Shown: positions 8,664-16,839, numbered from the stretch's first letter. The stretch is DNA of 35,386 bases from Candidatus Parabeggiatoa sp. nov. 3 (GCA_003645185.1 QNEL01000014.1:1-35386); one strand, 5' to 3'. Numbers and translations are program-made. The notes: generated from the sequence alone by a model not told the origin.

Positions 8664-8895
8664 GTTGGAGTTCGCAAGCTCACTCCAACCTACATTTGTG
8701 GTATTTTAATTTTTTTGTTGGAGTTCGCAAGCTCACTCCAACCTACATTTGTGGTATTTTAATTTTTTTGTTGGAGTTCGCAAGCTCACGCCAACCTACA
8801 TTTGTGGTATTTTAATTTTTTGGGAGTGTTGGAGTGTTGGAGTTCGCAAGCTCACTCCAACCTACATTTAGTGGTATTTTAATTTTTTGGGAGTT
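8664..8895. repeat. 53-bp tandem array of hairpin units, four copies
   Basis: Each unit contains GTTGGAGTTCGCAAGCTC followed by ACTCCAAC, at 8664-8689, 8717-8742, 8770-8795 and 8836-8861; GTTGGAGT and ACTCCAAC form an 8-base stem. Units are separated by CTACATTTGTGGTATTTTAA plus a T-run. The first three are exactly 53 bases apart; the fourth is 13 bases further away because of extra GGAGTGTTG-like sequence. The third copy has one stem mismatch. It is not a CRISPR: the spacers are the same in all units. Confidence 0.9.
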
Positions 8896-9126
8896 ACCTA
8901 ACATTAAACTGAGATAAAATCAAGCCAATATTATAGCCACCCTCTGAGTGTTTAAATCTTTATGGTAAGAATATTACTCTATGTTTCAATGTATGTCAAT
9001 ATACAACAAAGTGAGTGATTTGTACAACAAAAATATTTTTGTGAGTAGGAGTGTTGTAAAAATACAACATATACCCTTTAAAAGCCTAATAATTAACAAG
9101 GACTTTAGAGGCCAATTTCCCAATTC
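8896..9126. other. AT-rich spacer after the GT4 gene
   Basis: About 230 bases following the stop codon of the minus-strand glycosyltransferase. It includes TTGTACAACAAAAATA and TGTTGTAAAAATACAACA, a weak inverted TGTTGTA motif. No gene is supported. Confidence 0.35.
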
Positions 9127-10488
9127 TTATGTTTTCCAACGTGTCAACCAACGTCGTAATGTTCGCAGTGGTGCTGTCAATCGCATTGAATGTGAATTTT
9201 CAATAAATTCTAATTGTTGTTCTAGCGCCACTTTTTGCAATTGTAGCGCGTTATACTCATGCTCACAATCCCTTCGAGCTTGTGATTTTCTTAACCCATT
9301 TTCGACTATCCTATCTGGGGCTCGCGATGCCTTGGCACATAACGAGAGTAAAGATTGGGTGACAATTGACCAGCGGTACTTTAGAGCGAGCATTCTAACA
9401 CCGTCTATATAGGTTGCATAGTTTTTAGGATTATGCAATTTTTCAATCGCCGCTATCCAAGCGTCTTCGTCTGTCGGATTAACCACAATACCCGCTCGGT
9501 AATGAGCAATTTCATCGGCCAAGACATCGCCTTGCGTTGTGATAATCGGTTTCCCCGCCCATAAATAAGATAAAATACGGGTACGAAAAGAAAAATGGCT
9601 TTCAAGGGTATCAAAATGGGCACTGACACCGACATCGGCATCTAATAAATGATTGTGCAAAACATCATAAGGCACCCAACCACTGTGAAAAATGACTTGT
9701 GTATTATATAAACCTAATTCTTGCGCTAAAGCAATCGCACGGTGTTGCTTAGGCATAGTGTGGATAGTTGTATTAGGATGTTGTCCTCCTAAAAAAACCA
9801 GCCTTAAATCAGGATATCGTGGTGAAAGACGATGAACAGCCCGAATCAATGTCAGCGGGTCAAACCATTCCCAAATACCACCACCCCATAATAGAACAAA
9901 CCCGGCATCATCATCAAGGTTTTGTCGAAAACCGCTACCAGTTCGCTGCGGCACATTGTCTGGCAATCCAAAAGGCACCGTTATCACGCGCTGTTGAATT
10001 TCGTGATAAGTCAATGGGTTAATACGATCCAAGGCCAGCAGATGACCGAGCCATAAATCACGTTGGCGCGAACTGGCACACAGAAAATAATCGGCCCATT
10101 TCAGTTGTTCATTCATCATGCGAACTTGATCAGCGATGATGGGCATGTCTTGTGGCGCGTGGTGTTGTTCTAAACCTTCTAAAGGGACAGGATCATACAA
10201 ATCGGCCACTAAAACTTTATCACTCTCACGGAGTATGGGATAAAGATCAAAAATATAACCTTGAAAGATGATAATATCATGACGACTTGTTAATTCTATT
10301 ATATTCTCTTTCGTGTGTTGTACCAAAGAGACATTTGTCGGGTGTTGCAGTGTATCAGGTATCGCATTCGGTGCTGCCAATGTGACAGTATAAGAAGGGG
10401 CCAAGGCTTTGGCAAATTCCCAATAGCGAATACCAGGCCCAGCCATACGTTCAGTAATCACATCAGGCGATAATAGGAGAATAGACAT
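9127..10488 (-). CDS. GT4-type glycosyltransferase with C-terminal helical tail
   Basis: A 453-residue retaining GT-B glycosyltransferase (glycosyltransferase group 1 family), cytoplasmic, probably using a nucleotide sugar for surface glycan synthesis. The N-terminal Rossmann half starts SILLLSPDVITERMAGPGIR with the acceptor-side glycine loop. The C-terminal half has FVLLWGGGIWEWFDP, VIFHSGWVPYDVLHNHLLDADVG and the donor-binding block SFRTRILSYLWAGKPIITT. The last 60 residues form a predicted coiled coil ending SMRLTAPLRTLRRWL, a tail seen on several rhamnosyl/glycosyltransferases. I chose the ATG at 10488; four further codons up to a TTG at 10500 lie inside the heptamer array and are unlikely to be translated. 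Confidence 0.88.
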   Translation of the reverse strand: MSILLLSPDVITERMAGPGIRYWEFAKALAPSYTVTLAAPNAIPDTLQHPTNVSLVQHTKENIIELTSRHDIIIFQGYIFDLYPILRESDKVLVADLYDPVPLEGLEQHHAPQDMPIIADQVRMMNEQLKWADYFLCASSRQRDLWLGHLLALDRINPLTYHEIQQRVITVPFGLPDNVPQRTGSGFRQNLDDDAGFVLLWGGGIWEWFDPLTLIRAVHRLSPRYPDLRLVFLGGQHPNTTIHTMPKQHRAIALAQELGLYNTQVIFHSGWVPYDVLHNHLLDADVGVSAHFDTLESHFSFRTRILSYLWAGKPIITTQGDVLADEIAHYRAGIVVNPTDEDAWIAAIEKLHNPKNYATYIDGVRMLALKYRWSIVTQSLLSLCAKASRAPDRIVENGLRKSQARRDCEHEYNALQLQKVALEQQLEFIENSHSMRLTAPLRTLRRWLTRWKT

Positions 10489-10489
10489 T

Positions 10490-10530
10490 TCAATTATCAA
10501 TTATCAATTATCAATTATCAGTTATCAGTT
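10490..10530 (-). repeat. TAATTGA/TAACTGA heptamer array touching the GT4 start codon
   Basis: Read on the minus strand this is TAACTGA followed by three to four TAATTGA units and then AA-ATG. It occupies the ribosome-binding position of the gene 9127-10488, for which no AGGA-type sequence is present. Confidence 0.8.
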
Positions 10531-10677
10531 CCACGCAAAAGTTTTTGCGCGCAAAAACTGTATTTAGCTTCGCTGGCCTTCGGCTCACGCAAAAGTTGCG
10601 CGCAACTTTTGCGTGAAATGTGAAAATAATTTATCAGTTCCACGCAAAAGTTTTGCGCGCAAAACTTTTGCGTGGAA
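10531..10677. repeat. Cluster of three TTTCACGC-family palindromes
   Basis: 10585-10616 is a perfect 32-base palindrome (half-site TCACGCAAAAGTTGCG). 10638-10677 is a perfect 40-base palindrome (half-site TTCCACGCAAAAGTTTTGCG). About 10533-10584 is a partial palindrome joined to GCTTCGCTGGCCTTCGG, the inverted copy of the composite at 781-870. None is coding. They lie between the start of the GT4 gene and the stop of the serpin gene. Confidence 0.85.
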
Positions 10678-10847
10678 ATCAGTTCCAGTTAACCCTTAAT
10701 TTTGGGAATACTAAAGTTTGAACGGAAAGTTCCGAGACAAAGATGGTGGGCAACAAAAACCCGTAGGGAGCCCTACAAAAGAACGTTTTTAGGCGAAAGC
10801 GAAGATGGCATTGAGTTTTACGGTTCCAACTTGAGTTTGCAAACAAT

Positions 10848-12230
10848 TTATTGAACTTCCAAATCCCCATGATCAACGAGTTCAAATATTAATTTCTCAC
10901 CTTCTCGGAATCCTTCTAAATCGGCCCATGATTTGACTAACTTACCAGACTCATTGCGGTGACGCACGACAGGAATATGCAGTTTCAAGTCTGGTGACAG
11001 GGTGGCTTCATAATCCTGTGGCGGTATATCTAACGGATTCACCACTCGCCCCAAAAACAAAATGCTGCCCGATGGATTATGGCGAATTAAGAATAGAAAA
11101 GGATGATCAGCGCGGAAGGTTTTAGGGGGTTCAGGCATAGCTGTTCCGCCAATACCAATACCAGTTGATGCAGCGGCTTCTGTGCCTTTTTCATTGACAT
11201 CGACAAACGCTTTATGAATGACTGAAGAAATAACGAGGTTTTTTGTACCATTTAGCCCTGAAAAGTCGGCCTGACGAGAATTGAACGCATCTGGCATACC
11301 CATAACCGCAAGTGTGTTGGATAACTCAAATTCACCACTGATCTTGAATTTGGGCAAAAAGACGGTAACGTCCTTTTTTATAAAAAGGTTTAACCACATT
11401 TCAAGTTGTTCTGCTGTCAGCGACTGTTCCCATTTCGAGAACCCACCCTTGGGAAGAATAACTATCATGGAAACTTCATTTCCTTCGTAGGGCAGTTCAA
11501 GCACTTGAACAAGAGCATCTTCAAAATACGAACTGTGAATTTCTTTCTGACTCATCATGAACGGCACCTCAACACTGGTTTCGGGAGTCACCCAAAAAAG
11601 CGCCGTTTCACTCTTATCAAACTCAGTGGCCCAATTGCCTTTAAAATAAATAGCATTAACGAGGACAAGGCGGGTTAAACTACTGAGCATACCCTGCTTA
11701 ATGAGTTCTTTGATTTTGTTTTGGGTTTGTTCCTCTACCCAAATGTTGATTTTCAAGCGGGCCGCTTCAAAAGCAGTTTGAAAATCAACCGATTTCAGTT
11801 CAGCCTGATAAGCATTTGTTACCAAGTCGATAAAGCTATCAAGAAAGGGATAGGCTTGATCAACCCACAATCCATTGGCAACATTGAGCGCGATATCTTC
11901 TTTCTGCTGAGCCGCATTGATTTGCGCTTGCAACTCACCAAATGCGGAATGAAATTGAGTTTGATCTGTGCCAAAATGTAAAACATCAGACATTTGCACC
12001 GCAGTCTGCTCTCGTGCCCCAGCATAAGTCATAGCGAGAGCGGTTGAAATACTGTAGGGGGATAAAAAAAGATTACCCGTTTGCAATGTTTGCAATTGCT
12101 TGTAGAGATCAAATGCAAAAGCGGTGTTACTCGACACGACAGCCTCTGTGTTTTCAGCTGCAAAAACCGCTTGAGTTGACACCAAGAATACTGTAATGCT
12201 TGCCGTTAAGATTTGTTTTTTCAGTTTCAT
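10848..12230 (-). CDS. Secreted serpin (serine/cysteine protease inhibitor)
   Basis: A 460-residue serpin counted from the ATG at 12230, which gives a clean signal peptide (MKLKKQ, hydrophobic core, cleavage near VFA-AEN); an ATG six codons upstream is possible. The serpin fold is covered in full: FDLYKQL, NLFLSPYSISTALAM, LVLVNAIYFKGNW, and the C-terminal signature FRADHPFLFLIRHNPSGSI (about 372-390). The reactive-loop hinge EKGTEAAAST (about 347-356) has the small residues typical of inhibitory serpins. The scissile bond should lie within GGTAMPEPP; small or apolar residues there suggest an elastase-, chymotrypsin- or subtilisin-like target. About 62 residues follow the normal end of the fold (FLGRVVNP), an unusual extension. 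Serpins are uncommon in proteobacteria. Confidence 0.93.
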   Translation of the reverse strand: MKLKKQILTASITVFLVSTQAVFAAENTEAVVSSNTAFAFDLYKQLQTLQTGNLFLSPYSISTALAMTYAGAREQTAVQMSDVLHFGTDQTQFHSAFGELQAQINAAQQKEDIALNVANGLWVDQAYPFLDSFIDLVTNAYQAELKSVDFQTAFEAARLKINIWVEEQTQNKIKELIKQGMLSSLTRLVLVNAIYFKGNWATEFDKSETALFWVTPETSVEVPFMMSQKEIHSSYFEDALVQVLELPYEGNEVSMIVILPKGGFSKWEQSLTAEQLEMWLNLFIKKDVTVFLPKFKISGEFELSNTLAVMGMPDAFNSRQADFSGLNGTKNLVISSVIHKAFVDVNEKGTEAAASTGIGIGGTAMPEPPKTFRADHPFLFLIRHNPSGSILFLGRVVNPLDIPPQDYEATLSPDLKLHIPVVRHRNESGKLVKSWADLEGFREGEKLIFELVDHGDLEVQ

Positions 12231-12409
12231 AGCAATAATAGCAATCATCTACCAAAATTTATAACATGTCAATCATTGTTTATATTGACAGCCTTAGAGA
12301 GAAGAAATATTATAAATCAATCATTTACAAATGCATTCAAAAGTGTTCACAAGTTCAAGAGTCAGTTGCCATTGAAAAAGGCGAGAGGTTCGCCCCTACT
12401 CATAAACTC

Positions 12410-12438
12410 CTGAACTCCTGAACACATCGAACTATAAT
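12410..12438 (+). promoter_or_regulatory. Candidate sigma-70 promoter of the DUF255 gene
   Basis: TATAAT at 12433-12438 is a perfect -10 hexamer; 17 bases upstream is CTGAAC, a poor -35. Transcription would begin near 12445, leaving a leader of only about eight bases before the ATG at 12453, which fits the absence of a Shine-Dalgarno sequence there. Confidence 0.35.
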
Positions 12439-12452
12439 ACGAATAATTATTA

Positions 12453-14582
12453 ATGAAGACAAAACCGAACACACAACAGACTAACGCCCTAGTTAATGAA
12501 ACCAGCCCTTATTTACTACAACACGTTCATAACCCAGTGCAGTGGTATCCGTGGGGAACACAGGCCCTCAGTTTAGCTAAACAACACGATAAACCTATTT
12601 TATTGTCTATTGGTTATTCAGCCTGTCATTGGTGTCATGTTATGGCGCATGAGTCATTTGAAAATCCACAAACCGCAGCCTTGATGAATAATTTATTTAT
12701 CAATATCAAAGTGGATCGTGAAGAACGGCCTGATCTGGATAAGATTTATCAAATGGCCCATCATTTGATCACGCAACGTACTGGTGGTTGGCCGTTAACA
12801 ATGTTTTTAAGTCCTGAAGATCAGTATCCGTTTTTTGGGGGCACTTATTTTCCGCCGCACCCGCGTTATGGCATGCCCGCTTTTACTGATTTATTAAAAA
12901 AAGTGGCCACATTCTATCATGAACATCAAGATCAAATTAAGGCACATCAGCAATCATTAGCGAAAACCTTAAACCCCGATGAGGCATTGCAAATCACAAG
13001 TGTCGATCTGATCAACGCTGCACCTCTTAATATAGCGCGCGAGGAATTGGCAGCAAGTTTTGATAAGATCCAAGGCGGTTTTGGAGGCGCACCTAAGTTT
13101 CCCCATATTCCCAATATTGAGCGTTTACTGCATCACTATATCATGACAGCAAGGCAAGGTGAACCTGATAAGGCGGGGTTAGATATGGCCTTGTTTACTT
13201 TGAAAAAAATGGCCTTAGGGGGCCTATACGATCAACTTGGGGGCGGATTTTGCCGTTATGCTGTGGATGAACTTTGGATGATTCCCCATTTTGAAAAAAT
13301 GCTCTATGACAACGGCCCCTTTTTGACTATCTATAGTGAAGCGTGGCAATTTCTTCAGACTAACAGCAGCCTTTTTGAAAACACCCAAGCCCTTTCTCAA
13401 AATGGGGATGATCAGTTATTTAAGCACATCGTTTGGGAAACGGTAGATTGGGTTATCCGTGAACTGCTTTCAAAAGAAGGGGGTTTTTATTCAAGCTTGG
13501 ATGCCGATTCTGAAGGTGAAGAAGGCAAATTTTACGTTTGGACTAAAGACAAACTCAAAGACTTATTGGATAACGATTCCTATAAATTGTTTGCCTATCA
13601 TTTCGGTTTAAATCGGGCAGCGAATTTTGAAGGCAAGTGGCATTTACACGTTTTCCATAATCGCGAAAAAACGGCTAAACATTTTAAATTATCCCTTGAA
13701 GAACTCAATACCCGTTTAGATAAGGCGCAAGCTACCTTGTTTAAATATCGTGAACAGCGAGTACGCCCAGGGCGTGATGAGAAAATACTAACTTCATGGA
13801 ATGCCTTAATGATCAAAGGCATGGCAACAGCCGGACGGATTTTTGATCGTGAAGATTATCTCCAAATCGCAGAACAAGCGCTTGATTTTATTAAAAATAC
13901 CCTCTGGGTTGACGGCCGATTGTTAGCAACGAGCAAAGATGGCAAAGCACATTTAAACGCTTATTTGGATGACTACGCCTTTTTATTAGAGGCCATTTTA
14001 ACCTTATTGCAAGCACGTTGGCGCGATGGCGATTTAACTTTTGCCATAGCCTTAGCGGAAGTGTTATTAGAAGAATTTGCCGACACCGAAACAGGCGGTT
14101 TTTATTTTACCGCGCATGATCATGAAACCTTGATTTCTCGGACTAAATCGTTTACAGATGATTCCCTTCCCAGTGGCAATGGCATTGCCGCCTTAGCCTT
14201 GGGAAGATTAGGCTTTTTGTTAGGCGAATCCCGTTATCTTGAAGCGGCAGAAAAAACCCTTCAATCTGCGTGGACACATATCACACAAACGGCAGGAACC
14301 CATACAACCCTGTTATTGGCGCTAGAAGATTATTTATTCCCCCCTCAAATGATTATCTTACGGGGAGAAGGAGACACCTTGAAAACCTGGCAAGCAGCGT
14401 GTCAAAAAGACTATGCGCCACAACGTCTCTGTTTTGCGATTCCAAATGATGCCACAGAATTGCCCTGTACGTTGTCAGAGAAAAAACCCCAAGATGGAAC
14501 AGTCGCTTATATTTGTACAGGGTATAAATGTAGTATGCCAATAACCTCATTAGATGAATTGATAAAAGCGTTGACTTTGTAA
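12453..14582 (+). CDS. yyaL: YyaL/DUF255 thioredoxin-domain protein
   Basis: A 709-residue member of the DUF255/SSP411 (spermatogenesis-associated protein 20-like) family, found across bacteria and eukaryotes with poorly defined function. The N-terminal thioredoxin fold has [20 protein letters not shown] (about 15-34), the CHWCHVM motif at about 59-65, REERPDLD and [11 protein letters not shown]. From about residue 190 an (alpha/alpha)-barrel, related to N-acylglucosamine 2-epimerases, follows with [53 protein letters not shown] and [12 protein letters not shown]. The length is normal and the gene appears intact. It probably acts in the cytoplasm; a redox or sugar-isomerising role has been proposed for the family. 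It is not obviously tied to its neighbours. Confidence 0.93.
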   Translation: MKTKPNTQQTNALVNETSPYLLQHVHNPVQWYPWGTQALSLAKQHDKPILLSIGYSACHWCHVMAHESFENPQTAALMNNLFINIKVDREERPDLDKIYQMAHHLITQRTGGWPLTMFLSPEDQYPFFGGTYFPPHPRYGMPAFTDLLKKVATFYHEHQDQIKAHQQSLAKTLNPDEALQITSVDLINAAPLNIAREELAASFDKIQGGFGGAPKFPHIPNIERLLHHYIMTARQGEPDKAGLDMALFTLKKMALGGLYDQLGGGFCRYAVDELWMIPHFEKMLYDNGPFLTIYSEAWQFLQTNSSLFENTQALSQNGDDQLFKHIVWETVDWVIRELLSKEGGFYSSLDADSEGEEGKFYVWTKDKLKDLLDNDSYKLFAYHFGLNRAANFEGKWHLHVFHNREKTAKHFKLSLEELNTRLDKAQATLFKYREQRVRPGRDEKILTSWNALMIKGMATAGRIFDREDYLQIAEQALDFIKNTLWVDGRLLATSKDGKAHLNAYLDDYAFLLEAILTLLQARWRDGDLTFAIALAEVLLEEFADTETGGFYFTAHDHETLISRTKSFTDDSLPSGNGIAALALGRLGFLLGESRYLEAAEKTLQSAWTHITQTAGTHTTLLLALEDYLFPPQMIILRGEGDTLKTWQAACQKDYAPQRLCFAIPNDATELPCTLSEKKPQDGTVAYICTGYKCSMPITSLDELIKALTL

Positions 14583-14619
14583 AATACCTGATGTCGCAAA
14601 ATAAATTTTGCTTAATGTA

Positions 14620-14733
14620 GGATGGGTAAAGAATGTTGCCGGCCCCATTCAAATCAATATTTCACGCTAAAGTTTCGCTCCGCGAAACTTTAGCGTGAAA
14701 TGGGGGCCGGTAACGTGTTTTTGTTGCCCACCT
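14620..14733. repeat. Composite repeat: GTGGGTAAC hairpin element split by a 41-bp palindrome
   Basis: Outer parts are TAGGATGGGTAA at the left and GGTAACGTGTTTTTGTTGCC at the right, the halves of the dispersed GTGGGTAAC...GTTGCCCAC element. Inside sits an inverted repeat CCGGCCCC/GGGGGCCGG enclosing a palindrome at 14660-14700 with 19-base arms (TTTCACGCTAAAGTTTCGC) around TCC. It lies in the 168-base gap between the DUF255 and TPR genes and ends 18 bases before the latter's ATG. Confidence 0.75.
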
Positions 14734-14750
14734 TAATTTAAAAAAAAGAA

Positions 14751-16091
14751 ATGACAAAAAAAACTAAAAAGCAGCATGATTCCGTGGCAAGTGATTTTGC
14801 CATTTCTCTGACTGACACCGAACAAACCAATCCGGCAGCGGCCGATTTATTGCGCCTGTGTGCTTTTCTTTATCCCGAAAATATACCAGAAGAAATTTTA
14901 AAAGAAGGCATTAAAGCCTTAGACGGCCATTTAAAACAGATTGCTGATGATCCAGAAGCTTGGGGTGAAGCGATACAAGAAGCTTATAAAACTCAGTTTT
15001 TGCGATATAATCCCAATCGCAAAATCATGACGATGAACTATTCTATACAAACTTTTTTGAAACAAGGCATGTCAGGTGCTGAACAACGGATATGGGCAGA
15101 AAAAGCAGTACAGGTGATGAATCATGTTTTTCCAGATGTTGAGTTTTCAAATTGGCCCCAATGTCAACGTTTATTGCGATGTGCTAAAACCTGTACTGAT
15201 CACATTATACAATCGCAGTTAATACTGAAAGAAGCCCCTGAATTACTCAGTGAAGTCGCCTGTTACTTGCATGAAAGAGCGCAATATGCACAAGCAAGGC
15301 CGCTTTATGAACAGGCTTTGGCTATTCGAGAACAAATGTTAGGTAAAACCCATCCCGAAGTAGCCGAAAGCCTGAATGATCTGGCCAGTTTGTATCATAT
15401 TATGGGTAAATATACACAAGGCAAACCGCTATATGAACGCGCCTTGGACATTGTAGAAGTCGCCTTAAATAATGAACCGTCAGAGCCTGATAAATTACAT
15501 AAAAGACGGGCCACCAGTTTAAACAATCTAGGCAGCTTACATAAAGCGCAGAAATTATATGAAGAGGCAAAACCTTACTATAAAAAAGCCTTAGAAGTTT
15601 TGGAAAATGTATTAAAAGAAGAAAACGCTAATCTCGCGGCAACACTCAATAACCTTGCCGGCCTGTATGAAGCGCAAGGCGAATATCAAATAGCCAAGCC
15701 GATGTATGAAAGGGCATTAGAAATTTGGAATGAAGCGGTTGAAGATGATCATCCTAACATTTCAGCCACCATCAATAATCTCGGTGGATTGTATAAACTC
15801 ATGGGAGAAGATGAGAAAGTTCAACCCTTACTGGAACAAGCCTTAGCGATTCGTGAACAAGCCTTAGGTGATCACCCCGATGTGGCGATCAGTCTCAATA
15901 ATCTGGCCGAATTTTATAAATCAATTGAAGACTATGCTCAAGCCAAACCCATGTATGAGCGGGCCATCAAGATTTTAAAGCAGACTTTTGAATCAAAGCA
16001 TCCGCATATCAATATGTGCGTCAACAATTATGAACATTTACTGTCGCTTATGAAGAAACCACAAAAACGGCGATCAAAGCGTCGTAAATAG
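14751..16091 (+). CDS. Winged-helix plus TPR protein, C-terminal half of an NB-ARC/STAND-type protein
   Basis: A 446-residue protein. Residues about 18-150 (TDTEQTNPAAADLLRLCAFL, IPEEIL, a QTFLKQGMS block, then VFPDVEFSNWPQCQRLL) match the winged-helix/linker region that follows the NB-ARC ATPase in bacterial STAND proteins. Residues about 165-430 are six 42-residue kinesin-light-chain-type TPRs (SLNDLASLY, SLNNLGSLH, TLNNLAGLY and so on) plus a partial seventh. The protein ends in a basic tail, KKPQKRRSKRRK. The ATPase and any N-terminal effector are missing. Upstream DNA is a composite repeat, so this may be a decapitated gene or a stand-alone adaptor. The ATG follows an A-tract without a Shine-Dalgarno. 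Protein-protein interaction is the likely role. Confidence 0.85.
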   Translation: MTKKTKKQHDSVASDFAISLTDTEQTNPAAADLLRLCAFLYPENIPEEILKEGIKALDGHLKQIADDPEAWGEAIQEAYKTQFLRYNPNRKIMTMNYSIQTFLKQGMSGAEQRIWAEKAVQVMNHVFPDVEFSNWPQCQRLLRCAKTCTDHIIQSQLILKEAPELLSEVACYLHERAQYAQARPLYEQALAIREQMLGKTHPEVAESLNDLASLYHIMGKYTQGKPLYERALDIVEVALNNEPSEPDKLHKRRATSLNNLGSLHKAQKLYEEAKPYYKKALEVLENVLKEENANLAATLNNLAGLYEAQGEYQIAKPMYERALEIWNEAVEDDHPNISATINNLGGLYKLMGEDEKVQPLLEQALAIREQALGDHPDVAISLNNLAEFYKSIEDYAQAKPMYERAIKILKQTFESKHPHINMCVNNYEHLLSLMKKPQKRRSKRRK

Positions 16092-16155
16092 CAGTTATCA
16101 GTTATCAGTTATCAGTTTCACGCAAAAGTTTTGCGCGCAAAACTTTTGCGTGAAA
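16092..16155. repeat. TCAGTTA heptamers plus a perfect 40-bp palindrome
   Basis: 16092-16115 holds three TCAGTTA units (TAACTGA on the other strand), starting directly after the TPR stop codon. 16116-16155 is a perfect 40-base palindrome without a loop (half-site TTTCACGCAAAAGTTTTGCG). The same juxtaposition of heptamers and palindrome occurs at 743-817 and 10490-10677. Confidence 0.9.
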
Positions 16156-16188
16156 ATCAGTTATGATCGGACTGATTAGATTAACGTT

Positions 16189-16343
16189 GATCTGAAATCA
16201 GCGCGAATCATGATCATCAGTTACATCAGCGTTCTATCTCAAATGTTAATTCCAATAGAACGCAGATTGTCATGATTGCACTGATTAACGCAGATCTGAA
16301 ATCAGCGCGAATCATGATCATCAGTCACATCAGCGTTCTATCT
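16189..16343. mobile_element. MITE-like element with a duplicated 51-bp right end
   Basis: 16189-16239 and 16293-16343 are 51-base direct repeats differing at one base; each begins GATCTGAAATCAGCGCG and ends CATCAGCGTTCTATCT. The second copy is preceded by ATAGAACGCAGATTGTCATG near 16255, which with the end forms the inverted termini of the family. The right boundary falls six bases before the premature stop of the toxin gene. Confidence 0.75.
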
Positions 16344-16348
16344 TCTTA

Positions 16349-16489
16349 TTAAAGACTTGCCATTTCAAACCAAAGGAGTGTCGGAGCCATCAATGATACT
16401 TGATCTAATTGATTAGCTATGTCAGTCGCTTGTGGTTCATTAAATAATACAGCCGCAATAGCGGAAGCATCCACGACTTTAATGTTCAT
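16349..16489 (-). pseudogene. Truncated PIN-domain (VapC/FitB-like) toxin
   Basis: A 46-codon remnant starting MNIKVVDASAIAAVLFNEP, the canonical N-terminus of PIN-domain RNase toxins including the first catalytic Asp (D7). It continues to LLWFEMASL and then stops at TAA. Normal PIN toxins have about 130-140 residues, so the other acidic residues are absent and no RNase activity is expected. The stop lies six bases from the end of the MITE-like repeat 16189-16343, so insertion or deletion at that repeat probably removed the rest. The ATG overlaps the end of the antitoxin gene by 11 bases, the usual operon arrangement. Confidence 0.8.
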
Positions 16490-16712
16490 CTCGATCACCT
16501 CTAATCATCTCAACAGATTCTGCCGGGGTTTCCAAGCCAAGCTGTTGTACTTTAGCCAAGATTTGCTTTGGTGTGGATGGTTTAACTTTGATGGCATCTT
16601 CCAAAATGGTTAGCAATTCACTTTGTAAGGTACGGTGATTTTGAGAAGCACGTAAAGCGATGTTTTGTACGATCAGTTCCGGTACGTTATTAATAGAAAG
16701 TGTCACTGGCAT
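16479..16712 (-). CDS. FitA/VapB-like ribbon-helix-helix antitoxin
   Basis: A 77-residue protein from the ATG at 16712, chosen because GAGGA lies seven bases upstream. An alternative start 11 codons earlier lacks support. The N-terminal VTLSINNVPELIVQNIALRA followed by SQNHRTLQSELLTILEDAI is the Arc/FitA ribbon-helix-helix pattern (beta strand, helix, helix with SxxSE). The C-terminal 30 residues (PKQILAKVQQLG) would be the toxin-binding tail. Such proteins bind their own promoter and neutralise a PIN toxin. The partner toxin is truncated here, leaving an orphan antitoxin. Confidence 0.85.
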   Translation of the reverse strand: MPVTLSINNVPELIVQNIALRASQNHRTLQSELLTILEDAIKVKPSTPKQILAKVQQLGLETPAESVEMIRGDRDEH

Positions 16713-16813
16713 ATGCCTGTCCTCAATGTTTAAAACTTGTGTCACTGTAGTTCAATTAAAAATTTTAGGCAAGTCCTTTTCCTTCTTCCCAAACTTTGCA
16801 ACTTCTATGTCGG

Positions 16814-16839
16814 GTGGGTAACGTGTGTTTGTTGCCCAC
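16814..16839. repeat. GTGGGTAAC...GTTGCCCAC hairpin repeat
   Basis: Nine-base arms (one G-T pair) around an eight-base loop. The same element is at 23323-23348, in a tight perfect form at 33463-33482, and split at 14620-14733. This copy stands in the gap before the GT-GH fusion gene. Confidence 0.85.

Noticed and set aside
8664-8895. CRISPR-like regular spacing
   Set aside because: The sequences between the repeated hairpins are the same in every unit and there is no cas gene nearby, so it is a simple tandem array.
8981-9412. Plus-strand 143-residue open frame
   Set aside because: More than half of it is antisense to the GT4 gene, which has clear family motifs; it has no recognisable domain or ribosome site.
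10679-10885. Minus-strand 68-residue open frame after the serpin gene
   Set aside because: It overlaps the serpin's 3' end and runs through repeat-like sequence; no ribosome site or domain.
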